Positions 26,688-35,665 of a stretch of DNA of 64,000 nt are shown here, one piece after another. The first letter of the stretch is position 1. Each line of letters begins with the position of its first letter. A model generated the notes under the pieces. That model searched no databases and was not told the origin of the DNA. It worked only from the letters and a program-made list of their open reading frames with translations. A program made the position numbers and the translations under genes. Origin of the DNA: Verrucomicrobiia bacterium (GTDB taxonomy: Bacteria; Verrucomicrobiota; Verrucomicrobiia; Limisphaerales; DASXHY01); the NCBI GenBank assembly GCA_035629175.1, contig DASPIL010000067.1, positions 124,001 through 188,000 of the forward strand, written 5' to 3'.

Positions 26688-27551
26688 ATGGCGAAATACA
26701 GAATCGGTGTGATCGGTGGGAGCGGGCTGTATCACATTGACGGGTTCACGAAACAGAAATGGGTGAAGGTGAAAACCCCGTTTGGCGCGACATCCGACGA
26801 TTTTCTCACAGGCGAACTGTGCGGACGCGAAGTTGTCTTCCTTCCGAGACACGGGCGCGGGCATCGAATCCTGCCCAGTGAGTTGAATCATCGGGCCAAT
26901 GTTTGGGCGATGAAGAAGCTCGGCGTGGCATGGATCATCAGCGCCAGCGCAGTGGGATCACTCCAGGCCAAGTACAAGCCGTGCGACGTGGTGCTGCCCG
27001 GCCAGTTTGTCGACCGGACCAAGCGTGATTTTGAGCACACGTTCTTCGGCCGCGGGATCGTTGCGCACGTGGCGTTCGCGGATCCCGTCTGCACGGAACT
27101 GCGACAGTTGCTTCACAAGAGCGCCAGGGCGCTCAAGGCTCGGGTGCACAACGGTGGTACATACGTCAACATGGAAGGCCCGGCTTTCAGCACGCGGGCA
27201 GAATCGATCGCCAATCACAAATCGGGTTTCGACGTTATCGGAATGACGAACCTGGGAGAGGCGAAGTGCTCACGCGAGGCGGAGATTGCCTACGCGACAA
27301 TTGCGATGGTAACGGATTATGACTGCTGGAAGGTGGACGAGGAGCACGTCACGGTGGAGATGATCATTGAGAATCTCCGGAAAAACGCGACGCTTGCGAA
27401 GGAAATCATCGCTTCAACCATTCCGCAGATTCCGGCCGAGCCGGCTTGGCCGTGTCACAGCGCGCTGGCAAACGCCATCATGACGGATCGAAAGTGCTGG
27501 CCGAAGAAGACGCAGAAGGAATTGAGGCCGCTGCTGGCAAAGTATCTCTAG
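26688..27551 (+). CDS. mtnP: S-methyl-5'-thioadenosine phosphorylase
   Basis: The enzyme splits methylthioadenosine with phosphate into adenine and methylthioribose-1-phosphate in methionine salvage. The 287-aa product opens MAKYRIGVIGGSGLY, then has FLPRHGRGHRILPSELNHRANVWAMKKLGV (phosphate site), GGTYVNMEGPAFSTRAES (ribose/base site) and GMTNLGEAKCSREAEIAYATIAMVTDYDCW. The region GMTNLGEAKLARE and the terminal Asp of TDYDCW favour MTAP over purine nucleoside phosphorylase. A 16-bp hairpin follows 32 bases after the stop. No other salvage gene is adjacent. Confidence 0.95.
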   Translation: MAKYRIGVIGGSGLYHIDGFTKQKWVKVKTPFGATSDDFLTGELCGREVVFLPRHGRGHRILPSELNHRANVWAMKKLGVAWIISASAVGSLQAKYKPCDVVLPGQFVDRTKRDFEHTFFGRGIVAHVAFADPVCTELRQLLHKSARALKARVHNGGTYVNMEGPAFSTRAESIANHKSGFDVIGMTNLGEAKCSREAEIAYATIAMVTDYDCWKVDEEHVTVEMIIENLRKNATLAKEIIASTIPQIPAEPAWPCHSALANAIMTDRKCWPKKTQKELRPLLAKYL

Positions 27552-27583
27552 GGGGCAAACGGCGAACCACCCCGCAAATATCC

Positions 27584-27617
27584 CCGCAGACAGCCGCGGA
27601 CGCGGCTGTCTGCGGGT
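27584..27617. terminator. Perfect 16-bp hairpin between convergent genes
   Basis: 27584-27599 pairs without mismatch with 27602-27617 around a two-base loop; the stem core is GCAGACAGCCGCG. It lies between the ends of mtnP (+) and the DUF2934 gene (-). There is no T tract right after it, so it may act as a bidirectional transcript end or be a mobile palindrome. Confidence 0.6.
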
Positions 27618-27624
27618 GTGAGTT

Positions 27625-27882
27625 TTAGATCCGAGCCGATGTGGCGGTCTTCTGCGCCTTCCTCCCCTGCGTCTGGCGCGTGGCCGTCCGTGAATCGGGG
27701 GAGGTTCCGATGCTCGCCGTGGTCGCAGCCGGGGCTTGGGTTTGCATCTGGGTGCTGGCGTTGAGCTGGGCTTCAGCTTCGAGCCAGTGTTCCAGATCCC
27801 GCCCTTCGGGGCAGCCGCGTTCGACAAATATCTGGTAAGCGCGCGCGGAGATTTCTTCCTGGGTTGGTGTGTTCGGTTTCAT
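27625..27882 (-). CDS. DUF2934-domain small protein (85 aa)
   Basis: The N-terminal 40 residues, TQEEISARAYQIFVERGCPEGRDLEHWLEAEAQL, match the DUF2934 helical motif, a short domain of unknown function often found in stress-related loci. The remainder is a Thr/Ala/Gln-rich disordered tail. The start could be ATG 27882 or one of two ATG codons up to 27921. It lies just downstream of the ferritin-like gene on the same strand, which may put it in an oxidative-stress or iron context. Confidence 0.75.
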   Translation of the reverse strand: MKPNTPTQEEISARAYQIFVERGCPEGRDLEHWLEAEAQLNASTQMQTQAPAATTASIGTSPDSRTATRQTQGRKAQKTATSARI

Positions 27883-27949
27883 TGCGTTCGGTTTGGGCAA
27901 CTCTCTGGCCATACAATTCAATTAGTTTTTGTTTCGTTAGAAGGATGGG

Positions 27950-28384
27950 CTACAGCCCCTTCAAAATTCTGTTCAGGTCGCGGGCGTGACGCGATTCGTC
28001 TGCCGCCATTTCTTCAAGCTTCACCTTGAGTTCGGTGAGCCCCAGTTGTTCGGCGAGCTTGGCGTGCTTCGTGTAGTTTTCCACGTCTCCAAGCTCCAGC
28101 CGAAGGTCCATCTCAAGCATCGGCTTCAGGTCCGTCGTGCGGTCCCATTCCCGTGCCTTCATCTCGGGCTCGCCGCCGAGGTCCGTGATGATATCCGTCA
28201 AAAACCTCGCGTGCCCAAGTTCGTCGGGAATTTCCTTTTCCAGGAACTCCCGAAGTTCCATCCCGCGCAACCCGACCGCCTTCGCCGCCTGGTACGTATA
28301 ACGCATGATCGTCCCCCACTCGGCGGCTAGATCATCGTTCAGGCCCCGGAGCAATTCATCATTGGCTTGCGCTGTTTGATTCAT
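27950..28384 (-). CDS. Ferritin-like (bacterioferritin-type) di-iron protein, 144 aa
   Basis: The four-helix-bundle pattern has two E...ExxH-type units: an N-terminal NDDLAAEWGTIMRYTYQA, then EIPDELGHARFLTDIITDLGG, LELGDVENYTKHAKLAEQ and EMAADESRHARDLNRILKGL, which supply Glu and His ligands for a di-iron site. The length fits Dps/bacterioferritin-like proteins and DUF892-type relatives. A role in iron storage or peroxide defence is likely. ATG 28384 begins MNQTAQANDELLRGLN; the much longer frame upstream is not protein-like. The DUF2934 gene follows 67 bases later. Confidence 0.85.
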   Translation of the reverse strand: MNQTAQANDELLRGLNDDLAAEWGTIMRYTYQAAKAVGLRGMELREFLEKEIPDELGHARFLTDIITDLGGEPEMKAREWDRTTDLKPMLEMDLRLELGDVENYTKHAKLAEQLGLTELKVKLEEMAADESRHARDLNRILKGL

Positions 28385-28522
28385 AATAAACACGGGGATT
28401 CTCCCCAAAATCGAGTTCGAGCAACCTTTCAAAGCCGGGGCAGCGCAACAATAGGGTAAAGACCTGAGAAATCGTGTTTCCGTGCTTTGCACGAACCGTG
28501 TGCCTTGGTACTGTGCCACCCT

Positions 28523-31231
28523 GTGAATAGTTTCTCGCCTTGGAGTCCCACGGCTGGTCTGGCCGGGCTGTGCTTTGTCGTAACCTTCATTACATCTGCC
28601 TTCGCTGCCGAACATCAGTTTCGGATGCCGGCGCCGATGCGGTTTCAAATCGATCATACGGATGCCCTTGCCAACTCGGCTGCGAAGTCCGCGGGACCCC
28701 AAACGCTGCGGGCGACGACGGCGGGGTCGACGAACGTGGTGGAACTCGGGGCGCGCGTGGTATTGCAGCTTCGCGAGCCGGCGCAGCTTCGACGATTTCT
28801 CGACGGGCGATCGCTCATAGTCAGTCGCACCATCACGACAAACACATTTGTCCTGCAGGCGCCGGACGCACGGACTGCTGTGCGCGAAGCCGAAGCGCTC
28901 TCGCGTGTGGAGGGGGTTCAGGCCTGTTACCCCGTATTTCGCCGCTCCTCGGCTTTGCACGGTCCTTACGCGCCGCCGCCGTCTGAAACGGATTACCTTT
29001 CGCACTGGCATTTGGAGCACCGCGTCAATGGCCAGCCGAGGGGCAACGACATCAATGTCCGCGCAGCCTGGCCTTTCACCCGCGGCGAAGGAGTCACAGT
29101 CGCTGTGGTCGACACCGGCGTTGAATTGGACCATCCCGAACTGCAGGCGGCCGTGTCGAATGGAAGTCATTGGAATTTCGTCATTAACAACCCCAATGGT
29201 TTCCCTGTGAATCGGAGTTCCGTGGGTGCGCATGGAACGTCTGTCGCGGGATTGATCGCAGCGAGTCAGAACGACCACCGCACGGTCGGCGTGGCGCCTT
29301 CGGCGAAACTCGCGAGTTGGGCCATTTTCGACACGTTCGGCACGCTGGCGAGCGACGAGCAACTGTTCGACATGTATCAGTTCTCATCGAACTCCGTGCA
29401 TATTCAAAATCACAGCTGGGGTGCGGGAAATGGAAGCATCGGCCAGGACGGACCCGCATTGCTCGAATTGCTTGGAATGGAAAACGCCGCCACGGTCGGA
29501 CGCAATGGGCTCGGAAGCGTGATTGTGCGATCTGCCGGAAACGATCGGCAGCTGCCGGCGCGGGCGGACGACGATGGTTACGTTTCAAACCCCTTCAGCA
29601 TCGGAGTTGCCGCCGTCAACGTGGACGGCAAGGTCGCGAGTTATAGCGAACCCGGGGCGTCCGTGCTGGTCGGTGCGCCGAGCGGAGATTTCGAAACCGC
29701 TTCTGTTGGACTGTTCACAACTGACTTGCTGGGATCCGCCGGCTCGACACAGCTGAGCTTCTGCCATCCATTGTTTCCGGATTGCCCAACGAAGGACCTG
29801 TGGGACTACGCCTTTCAAACCGGGAACTCGGGCGGGTTTAACGGAACATCGGCTGCCGCGCCTCAGATCTCCGGAATTGCTGCATTGATGCTGTCGGCGA
29901 ACCCTTCCCTCGGTTATCGCGACGTTCAGCAGATCCTTGCGTTATCATCCCGCCATTCGGATCGCACAGATCCAATGCTGCACACGAACGGCGCGGGATT
30001 CGTCGTAAGTCCAAACGTAGGATTCGGAATACCGGACGCAGGCATCGCCGTTCGAATCGCGCTGGACTGGACTCCGCGCGGGGAACTGATCACTGAAACC
30101 GTTCAGCACTCTGTTCCGGCGCCTGTCCTGGATGACTCTCTTCGGGTGGAGGTGGCAGGCGAGAATCTCGTGACTGGATTGAATTCCATTCGCTGCCTGC
30201 CGGGCCTGGGTTTGCATCCGGACGACCCAACCGAATTCCTGGAAATCGTCGACATAGGCCTGGCGGGAACGGTTCCGGCAATCGACCTGACGAATAAGGC
30301 CGCGCTGATCCTGCGGGGTGAATTCGATTTCGCCGACAAGATCGCCAACGCAGCCAAGGCGGGCGCGGCTTTCGCGGTGGTTTATAACTATTCAACGAAC
30401 GTGAATCCCGACCTGGGTGGTGATCGCTTGAACGGTATGGCGGCGACAGATGATTCTCCAATCCCGGCGGTGTTTATTGGACACGGAGACGGGGAACGGT
30501 TGCGGGCGTATGCGGAAACGAACGCCACCGCGCGCATGCGGTTGCGGCTGCAAAGCACTGCCACAACCTTGAACGTTGATCGCACGCTGATTTGCGAATA
30601 CGTCGGGCTGCGCGTTCAGACGGATCATGCCAGGCGCGGGGACTTGCGGATAACGCTGGTTTCGCCGCAGGGAACCCGCAGTGTGCTGCAGGCGTCGGGG
30701 TTCGATGCGAGTCCCGGGCCTGTGGATTGGACGTACTGGTCAACGCATCACTTCTTCGAGAGCAGCGCCGGAACCTGGACAGTGTTTGTCACCGATGAAG
30801 CCGCGGGCGTGACAGGTTCGGTCACCCACCTGAGCCTTATCATCCGAGGGACTGAGGTCGTGGACACCGATCGTGACGGCCTTGACGACACATTTGAGAC
30901 AACGCAACTCGCGGGACTGCAGTCTGGACCGCGCGATGATCCCGACGGTGATGGATCGTGGAATGCGCTCGAGCAGGCACTGGGCACGCGGGCTGACATC
31001 AAGGCTGATGTCGTGCTGGATCTCTCGTGGTGGGAGCTTGCCGGAACCAAACGAACGCGCCTGACCTGGCCGGGTTCAACGAACCAGATGTTCGAAGTCC
31101 TGGGCGGGACGAACGTGTCGTTGATGAACGTCATTTCAAACGTGCCTGCCGCGTTCCTGGAGACGGAGTGGGTGGGGCCACATTACAATGGCGAACCAGC
31201 CCAGTTCTTCCGGGTGCGCGGAGTTCAATAA
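28523..31231 (+). CDS. Large secreted subtilase with PA and P-proprotein domains (902 aa)
   Basis: After a signal peptide (FVVTFITSAFAA) come an inhibitor-like prodomain (to about 160) and the S8 core: Asp in VAVVDTGVELDHPEL, His in GAHGTSVAGLIA, Ser in NGTSAAAPQISGIAAL. The core is followed by a PA-like insert (ALILRGEFDFADKIANAAKAGAAFAVVYN), a P-proprotein beta-jelly-roll (DLRITLVSPQGTRSVL, GTWTVFVTDEAAG), a Ca2+-binding DTDRDGLDDTFE segment and the terminal FFRVRGVQ beta domain. This is the kexin-like order. The start is uncertain: GTG 28523 gives a normal signal peptide, TTG 28487 adds 12 residues. An extracellular protein-degrading role is likely; maturation by prodomain cleavage is inferred. 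Confidence 0.85.
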   Translation: MNSFSPWSPTAGLAGLCFVVTFITSAFAAEHQFRMPAPMRFQIDHTDALANSAAKSAGPQTLRATTAGSTNVVELGARVVLQLREPAQLRRFLDGRSLIVSRTITTNTFVLQAPDARTAVREAEALSRVEGVQACYPVFRRSSALHGPYAPPPSETDYLSHWHLEHRVNGQPRGNDINVRAAWPFTRGEGVTVAVVDTGVELDHPELQAAVSNGSHWNFVINNPNGFPVNRSSVGAHGTSVAGLIAASQNDHRTVGVAPSAKLASWAIFDTFGTLASDEQLFDMYQFSSNSVHIQNHSWGAGNGSIGQDGPALLELLGMENAATVGRNGLGSVIVRSAGNDRQLPARADDDGYVSNPFSIGVAAVNVDGKVASYSEPGASVLVGAPSGDFETASVGLFTTDLLGSAGSTQLSFCHPLFPDCPTKDLWDYAFQTGNSGGFNGTSAAAPQISGIAALMLSANPSLGYRDVQQILALSSRHSDRTDPMLHTNGAGFVVSPNVGFGIPDAGIAVRIALDWTPRGELITETVQHSVPAPVLDDSLRVEVAGENLVTGLNSIRCLPGLGLHPDDPTEFLEIVDIGLAGTVPAIDLTNKAALILRGEFDFADKIANAAKAGAAFAVVYNYSTNVNPDLGGDRLNGMAATDDSPIPAVFIGHGDGERLRAYAETNATARMRLRLQSTATTLNVDRTLICEYVGLRVQTDHARRGDLRITLVSPQGTRSVLQASGFDASPGPVDWTYWSTHHFFESSAGTWTVFVTDEAAGVTGSVTHLSLIIRGTEVVDTDRDGLDDTFETTQLAGLQSGPRDDPDGDGSWNALEQALGTRADIKADVVLDLSWWELAGTKRTRLTWPGSTNQMFEVLGGTNVSLMNVISNVPAAFLETEWVGPHYNGEPAQFFRVRGVQ

Positions 31232-31301
31232 CAGGCTGCGTTATTTTCATTGAAGCAAATCCTGAACTTCGGCGTATTATAGGTGTCAATTCACAGACAC
31301 T

Positions 31302-31619
31302 ATGAAATCGATGCGTATTATCTCCACGGCAATAGCCATGCTCGCCCTCGTTGGCGGGCCGCTTGACAGTGTTGCTGCGGATTCCAAACCGGCGGCCAAG
31401 CCTTACAAGCTCGAAACCTGTGCGGTCAGTGACGAGAAACTCGGCGGCATGGGCAAGCCGTTCGTGTTCGAACACAACGGGCAGGAAATCAAGCTCTGCT
31501 GCAAAAGCTGCAAGAAGGATTTCGATAAGAACCCCGACAAATTCCTGAAGAAGATGCAGGAAAATGAAAAGAAGGCCGCGGCGAAAGCCAAGGACGACCA
31601 CGCGGGCCATAATCATTGA
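31302..31619 (+). CDS. Exported metal-binding protein with TRASH/YHS-like motif (105 aa)
   Basis: A signal peptide (residues 6-25) precedes TCAVSDEKLGGMGKPFVF and IKLCCKSCKKDFDKNPDKFLKKM, in which one Cys plus a later C-C-x2-C set matches the YHS/TRASH type of heavy-metal site. The tail is Lys rich and ends DHAGHNH, a His cluster that could add metal ligands. It is the first gene of the efflux locus and probably a periplasmic Cu/Ag sponge or chaperone. Confidence 0.75.
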   Translation: MKSMRIISTAIAMLALVGGPLDSVAADSKPAAKPYKLETCAVSDEKLGGMGKPFVFEHNGQEIKLCCKSCKKDFDKNPDKFLKKMQENEKKAAAKAKDDHAGHNH

Positions 31620-31703
31620 TGCTTGCTGGCAGGACCAAGCGCAGGCAAATGGAGAACAAGATTGGTTTAGCGCGGGTCCTGGTTTGATGGCATTGTTTGC
31701 ACC

Positions 31704-32033
31704 ATGAAAACGGCGCTGGCAGTTGTTTGCAGCCTGTTGCTCCTCTGGACGCAGTTCGTTCAGGCGGGAGTGGCAGGAGCCAGCGTGGTTGGCTCGGCCG
31801 CGTCTTCTTGTTGTTGTGAGACGCAGTGCTGTGCGACCGATATCCCCCAACCGGAGCCGCAACCCGTTTCAGCGGCTCCGGGTCTCTCTTTTGGCAGTCA
31901 TCTGCTGGCTCCGGTTCTGGCCGTTCTTGTTCGTGAACTGCCACAGCCCCAGCCGGCTTCTTCCGCTCCCCTCACACAGGCTCCGGCCACAGGCAGCCGC
32001 CTTTACGCCCGGAACTGCATCCTCCTGATCTGA
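31704..32033 (+). CDS. Small Cys-rich exported protein of the metal locus (109 aa)
   Basis: A signal peptide (residues 3-22) is followed by SSCCCETQCCATD, a dense Cys cluster suited to soft metals. The remainder is Pro/Ala rich with one hydrophobic stretch (LLAPVLAVLVREL) and no known domain. Its place, 84 bases after the TRASH-type gene and 93 bases before cusC, suggests a metal-related role. The function is not established. Confidence 0.6.
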   Translation: MKTALAVVCSLLLLWTQFVQAGVAGASVVGSAASSCCCETQCCATDIPQPEPQPVSAAPGLSFGSHLLAPVLAVLVRELPQPQPASSAPLTQAPATGSRLYARNCILLI

Positions 32034-32126
32034 TTCGACGACTTCTCAAGCCCGTGGTGTGTACGCACAGGCGCACCGCGGAACGATGGCTCGTGTCGTG
32101 GAACTGTGCTTTCCCTGCAGATCAGT

Positions 32127-33452
32127 ATGAAACGGTTCATTTATTTTCTTTTCGTAGCAACGGTTGTCTTCGATGCCGCCGTCCAGGCGCAGCTGGCAAC
32201 CAACCACCTTGTCCTTGCTGCTGAATACCTGAGCGCGTTGAGCGAGGAAATGCGCACCAACAATCCTGCGCTGCGCGCCGCCCAATCGCGCACGGCCGCT
32301 GCCGAAGCGAACGTGGCCGCGGTTCGCACTTGGGAAGATCCGATGGCGCGAGTCGGGGGAACGGCGGCGGAACGCGAGATGCGCATGGACGATGGCGACG
32401 TGGCTTACGGCGTTGAACAAAAGCTTCCGTTGTTTGGACGGCCGAAGTGGACCCGACGCGTTGCCGCCGCGGAAGCCACCACTGAACTGGCGCGCTCAGA
32501 ATTTCAGTTTCAACAAATGCGTGCGGAGTTCGCCCGCACTGCGTTCCGCACCGCCTTGGCGAGCGAAGTAGTCGCCATCGCCGAGGAAGATCTCGCCTGG
32601 CTCGAGTTGATGCGCCGCACCATGGATTCCAAATACGAAGCGGGGCAGGCGACGCTGGTCGAAGTCCTGCAGATCAGCAACGAACACGGCCGTCGAACGA
32701 CGTCCCTGCAGACCGAGCGCGATCGACTGGGCGCGCAACGGGTAACGTTGAATCGCTTTCTTGGGAGAGGACACGATGCCGCGTGGCCGGATCTCCGGCT
32801 GCCGGAGGTTGCCGGCCCTGTGGTTTTCAACGAGAAACTGGTTGAGTTCGCTCTCCGATACGAGCCGAAGATTCTCGTGATTCGGGAGCAAATCCGGCAG
32901 GCCGCAGCCGCTGTTGAAGTAGCCCGGCGCGGGCGCTTTCCCGAAATCGGCGTCGGCCTTGAAGCGCGCCAATATTCCGGCGACGGAGATTTTCGGCAGG
33001 GCATGCTTGTTTTTAGCACGAGCCTTCCGTGGGTGAATGGACGCAAATATCGCGAGGACGTCAAACGTGAGCGCGCCAATCTCAGAGCGACGGAATTTGA
33101 ACTCGAAGACTACCAGGCAGCGTTGCGTGAAGAGGTGCATCTGCTCACCGTCAAGATCGACGCAGCGCAGCGAGAGGCATTGTTGTATCGCGACGAAATC
33201 CTTCCGCGCACGCGCGCGACGATGGAAACTGTTCGCGCAGGATGGGAAGCGAATCGAGGGACGGTGCGGGAGATGATTGAGGCGCGCCGCATGTGGCTCG
33301 AAGCCCGCCTGATGTACGCCCGCGCGGTGGCGGAGCAGTATGAAATGATGTCCGATCTCGTCCTCTGCTGCGGGCTCGGAGATCTTGCCGCACTCCAGAT
33401 GCTGGGGGCCATTCCCGAAGCCGCCAATCCTGCCGGGTCACCATCCCAATGA
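32127..33452 (+). CDS. cusC: Outer-membrane efflux channel protein (TolC/CusC family)
   Basis: The 441-aa product has a signal peptide (residues 3-21) and two repeated outer-membrane efflux units of long helices: NPALRAAQSRTAAAEANVAAV, YGVEQKLPLFGRPKWTRRVAAAEA, then VARRGRFPEIGVGLEARQYSG and RANLRATEFELEDYQAALREEV. It forms the outer-membrane and periplasmic tunnel of a tripartite RND pump. ATG 32127 is chosen because the signal peptide starts there. The order cusC, small His/Cys-rich gene, cusB and, after an inserted island, cusA shows one system. Confidence 0.9.
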   Translation: MKRFIYFLFVATVVFDAAVQAQLATNHLVLAAEYLSALSEEMRTNNPALRAAQSRTAAAEANVAAVRTWEDPMARVGGTAAEREMRMDDGDVAYGVEQKLPLFGRPKWTRRVAAAEATTELARSEFQFQQMRAEFARTAFRTALASEVVAIAEEDLAWLELMRRTMDSKYEAGQATLVEVLQISNEHGRRTTSLQTERDRLGAQRVTLNRFLGRGHDAAWPDLRLPEVAGPVVFNEKLVEFALRYEPKILVIREQIRQAAAAVEVARRGRFPEIGVGLEARQYSGDGDFRQGMLVFSTSLPWVNGRKYREDVKRERANLRATEFELEDYQAALREEVHLLTVKIDAAQREALLYRDEILPRTRATMETVRAGWEANRGTVREMIEARRMWLEARLMYARAVAEQYEMMSDLVLCCGLGDLAALQMLGAIPEAANPAGSPSQ

Positions 33453-33492
33453 TTTCCAACACCATCATCCCACCACCAACAACAAACAAATA

Positions 33493-33909
33493 ATGAAATT
33501 CATTGCTGCCAAAATCCACTGGGTCGGAATCCTCATGCTCGCCGGCTTTACGACCGCCGCTGGGGTCCTGTATTTCGACACGCCTTCGAAACCGGCAAAG
33601 AAGCGTGTCGCTGACACCACCGCAACTGAGCATATTCATGCGGCTGCGAGCGCAGATCACGCCGGGTGCAACCATGGTGCTCCACAGGCGGCAGGTACTT
33701 CGAGCGGTTGCACTTCGCACAGCGGTTGTGGATCCAGCGAAACGAAGGAAAAATCTGAAGGTTGCTGTGGCGGAAAAGCGGCGCCCCAAAAGATGGCGCT
33801 GCCGCCGGGACATCCTCCCATTGAGGGTTATACAGTCGCCGCCGACCCGCATGCAGGTTGCTCCCACGGCGCGGCGAAGCCGGATTCAACTCCCGCCGCT
33901 CACCCATGA
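33493..33909 (+). CDS. His/Cys-rich membrane-anchored metal-binding protein (138 aa)
   Basis: One N-terminal transmembrane helix (HWVGILMLAGFTTAAGVLYF) is followed by a periplasmic region with HIHAAASADHAGCNHGA, SSGCTSHSGCGSS and SEGCCGGKAAP, and a tail with DPHAGCSHGA. About ten Cys and ten His residues in 100 suggest binding of Cu, Ag or Zn. No known domain. It sits between cusC and cusB, and its TGA overlaps the cusB ATG by four bases, so it may hand metal to the pump. Confidence 0.75.
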   Translation: MKFIAAKIHWVGILMLAGFTTAAGVLYFDTPSKPAKKRVADTTATEHIHAAASADHAGCNHGAPQAAGTSSGCTSHSGCGSSETKEKSEGCCGGKAAPQKMALPPGHPPIEGYTVAADPHAGCSHGAAKPDSTPAAHP

Positions 33910-35159
33910 ACCGCCTTCCTTTCAGCCTGATCGCACTATTGATTGCGCTTGCCGCTGTATCGGGTTGCGGTGAATCGTCCGCGCCAGTGGAGAATGTCGC
34001 CAAAGCCGCGGCCTTCCACTGCCCGATGCATCCCACTTACACAAGCGATCGTCCGGGGGATTGCCCGATTTGCGGGATGAGCCTTGTGCGAATCACTGGC
34101 GGCGGCGAGAGCAAATCTGCTGCGAACATCCCCGGCCGGGTCGCAATCGTTCTCGCACCCGAGAAGCGACAGCTGATCGGGCTGACGTTATCAACGGTCG
34201 AAAAGCGGCCGCTGATTGGTTCGATTCGCAGTCCTGGCGTTGTGACGCATGACGAAACGCGTTACGCACGGATCGCCCCGCGTTTCGGCGGCTGGGTGAA
34301 ATCGTTGCAGGTGAACTTCACGGGCCAGGCGGTCCAGGCCGGCGAACCGTTGTTCACGGTTTACAGTCCGGAGTTATTCACGGCGGAAACCGATTACCTC
34401 CTGGCCTTGCGCAACCTGCAGCACTCGACAAACAGCGCGGCGGCGCAAAAGGAATCCGCGCGTCATCTGCAGAACACCGCGCGCCGCAAATTGACGCTGC
34501 TCGAAGTCGGCGATAACGAAATCAAGGAGCTTGAGGAACGCGGCAGGGCCGTTGATGAACTCCAGGTGCGCGCGCCGATGTCCGGGCACGTCATCACGAA
34601 AGCCGCGGTCCAGGGCCAGGCGTTCGAGCCAGGTGAGATGCTTTATGAGATCGCTGACCTATCGCATCTCTGGATCCAGGCGTCGGTCCACGAAGCGGAC
34701 TTGCCGCTGATTACTCTGGGACAGAAGGCAACGGTCACGTTTCCAGCGTTGGGCGGGCGGGCGTTTGAGAGTTCCGTCTCTTTCATCAGCCCTCACCTGG
34801 ATCCCCAGACGCGCCGTGGCCAAGTGAGACTTGAACTGGCTAATGCGAAACACGAATTGCGTCCGGAGATGTGGGCGACTGTCGAGTTTGAGCTTCGGAC
34901 CGATGACGTGATCGTCATTCCCGCGAGCGCTGTGATCGACACCGGGACGCGGTGGGTGGCATTTGTCAACGGCGAGATGAATCACCTTGAACCGCGCGAG
35001 GTAAAGATTGGCCAGCGCACGGATGAATACTTCGAGGTGCTTGAGGGAATCCGCGAGGGCGAGAAGGTGGTCACCCGCGCCTTGTTCCTTGTGGATTCTG
35101 AGAGCCAGTTGAAAGCCGCTATTTCAGCGATGAGCACAACCCCGGAGCATCAGCATTAG
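33906..35159 (+). CDS. cusB: RND efflux periplasmic adaptor lipoprotein (CusB family)
   Basis: The 417-aa membrane-fusion protein has a lipobox (AAVSGCGES), then a heavy-metal-binding domain FHCPMHPTYTSDRPGDCPICGM with the CPMHP...CPICGM ligands, and the HlyD-type barrel-sandwich hybrid and beta-barrel domains (GWVKSLQVNFTGQAVQAGEPLF, VRAPMSGHVITKAAVQGQAFEPG, RRGQVRLELANAKHELRPEMWATVEF). It links CusA with CusC. Many CusB proteins end with a DUF3347 domain; here that domain is missing from CusB and occurs at the C terminus of CusA instead. The coding sequence ends in front of the repeat island. Confidence 0.92.
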   Translation: MNRLPFSLIALLIALAAVSGCGESSAPVENVAKAAAFHCPMHPTYTSDRPGDCPICGMSLVRITGGGESKSAANIPGRVAIVLAPEKRQLIGLTLSTVEKRPLIGSIRSPGVVTHDETRYARIAPRFGGWVKSLQVNFTGQAVQAGEPLFTVYSPELFTAETDYLLALRNLQHSTNSAAAQKESARHLQNTARRKLTLLEVGDNEIKELEERGRAVDELQVRAPMSGHVITKAAVQGQAFEPGEMLYEIADLSHLWIQASVHEADLPLITLGQKATVTFPALGGRAFESSVSFISPHLDPQTRRGQVRLELANAKHELRPEMWATVEFELRTDDVIVIPASAVIDTGTRWVAFVNGEMNHLEPREVKIGQRTDEYFEVLEGIREGEKVVTRALFLVDSESQLKAAISAMSTTPEHQH

Positions 35160-35203
35160 GGATGCAACGGGTGCTGATAACGGCTAGCGCACAAACGCGC
35201 TTT

Positions 35204-35640
35204 TTCTCCCTCTCCGCCGCGGAGCGGAGGAGAGGGGGAGCGTTTAGGCATTGGCCCACCGACGGCGGTTTGGCTGGATCAGAGCACCCTCTCCCCCGGC
35301 CCCTCTCCCGCTCCTGCGTCGCAGGCGAGGGGAGAGAGAATAGGCAGCACGATGAATGGAAATTTCAGTTTGCCTTGCCGCCGGCATTCTTCTCCCCCTC
35401 CGCCGCGGAGCGGAGGAGAGGGTTGGGGAGAGGAGGAGCGTCTAGGCAATGGCCAACGGATGAGGGTTTGGCTGGATTCGAACACCCTCTCCCCCGGCCC
35501 CTCTCCCGCTCCTGCGTCGCAGGCGAGGGGAGAGAGAATAGGCAACACGGTGAATGGAAATTTCAGTTTGCCTTGCCGCCGGCATTCTTCTCCCCCTCCG
35601 CCGCGGAGCGGAGGAGAGGGCTGGGGAGAGGAGGAGCGTT
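35204..35640. repeat. Tandem direct repeats, about 2.3 units of 186-198 bp
   Basis: The module CTCTCCGCCGCGGAGCGGAG, an imperfect palindrome, begins near 35210, 35396 and 35594. The intervening ~190 bases, nearly identical in both units, contain a second palindromic module (around 35286-35340 and 35484-35540: a 7-bp stem CTCTCCC/GGGAGAG type around CCTGCG-T-CGCAGG) and a non-palindromic spacer. The third copy ends near 35640, immediately before the DUF559 gene. A similar copy occurs at 40501-40742 and a diverged one at 36173-36310. Confidence 0.9.
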
Positions 35641-35665
35641 TCTGTTTTTTGACGGCAGGAGCTCG

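Noticed and set aside
28385-29362. Long upstream extension of the ferritin-like protein
   Set aside because: It runs antisense into the subtilase gene and is Arg/His rich; ATG 28384 gives the normal ferritin start.
35204-35640. CRISPR-like array
   Set aside because: The repeated unit is about 190 bases with internal palindromes and no short unique spacers, and there is no cas gene.
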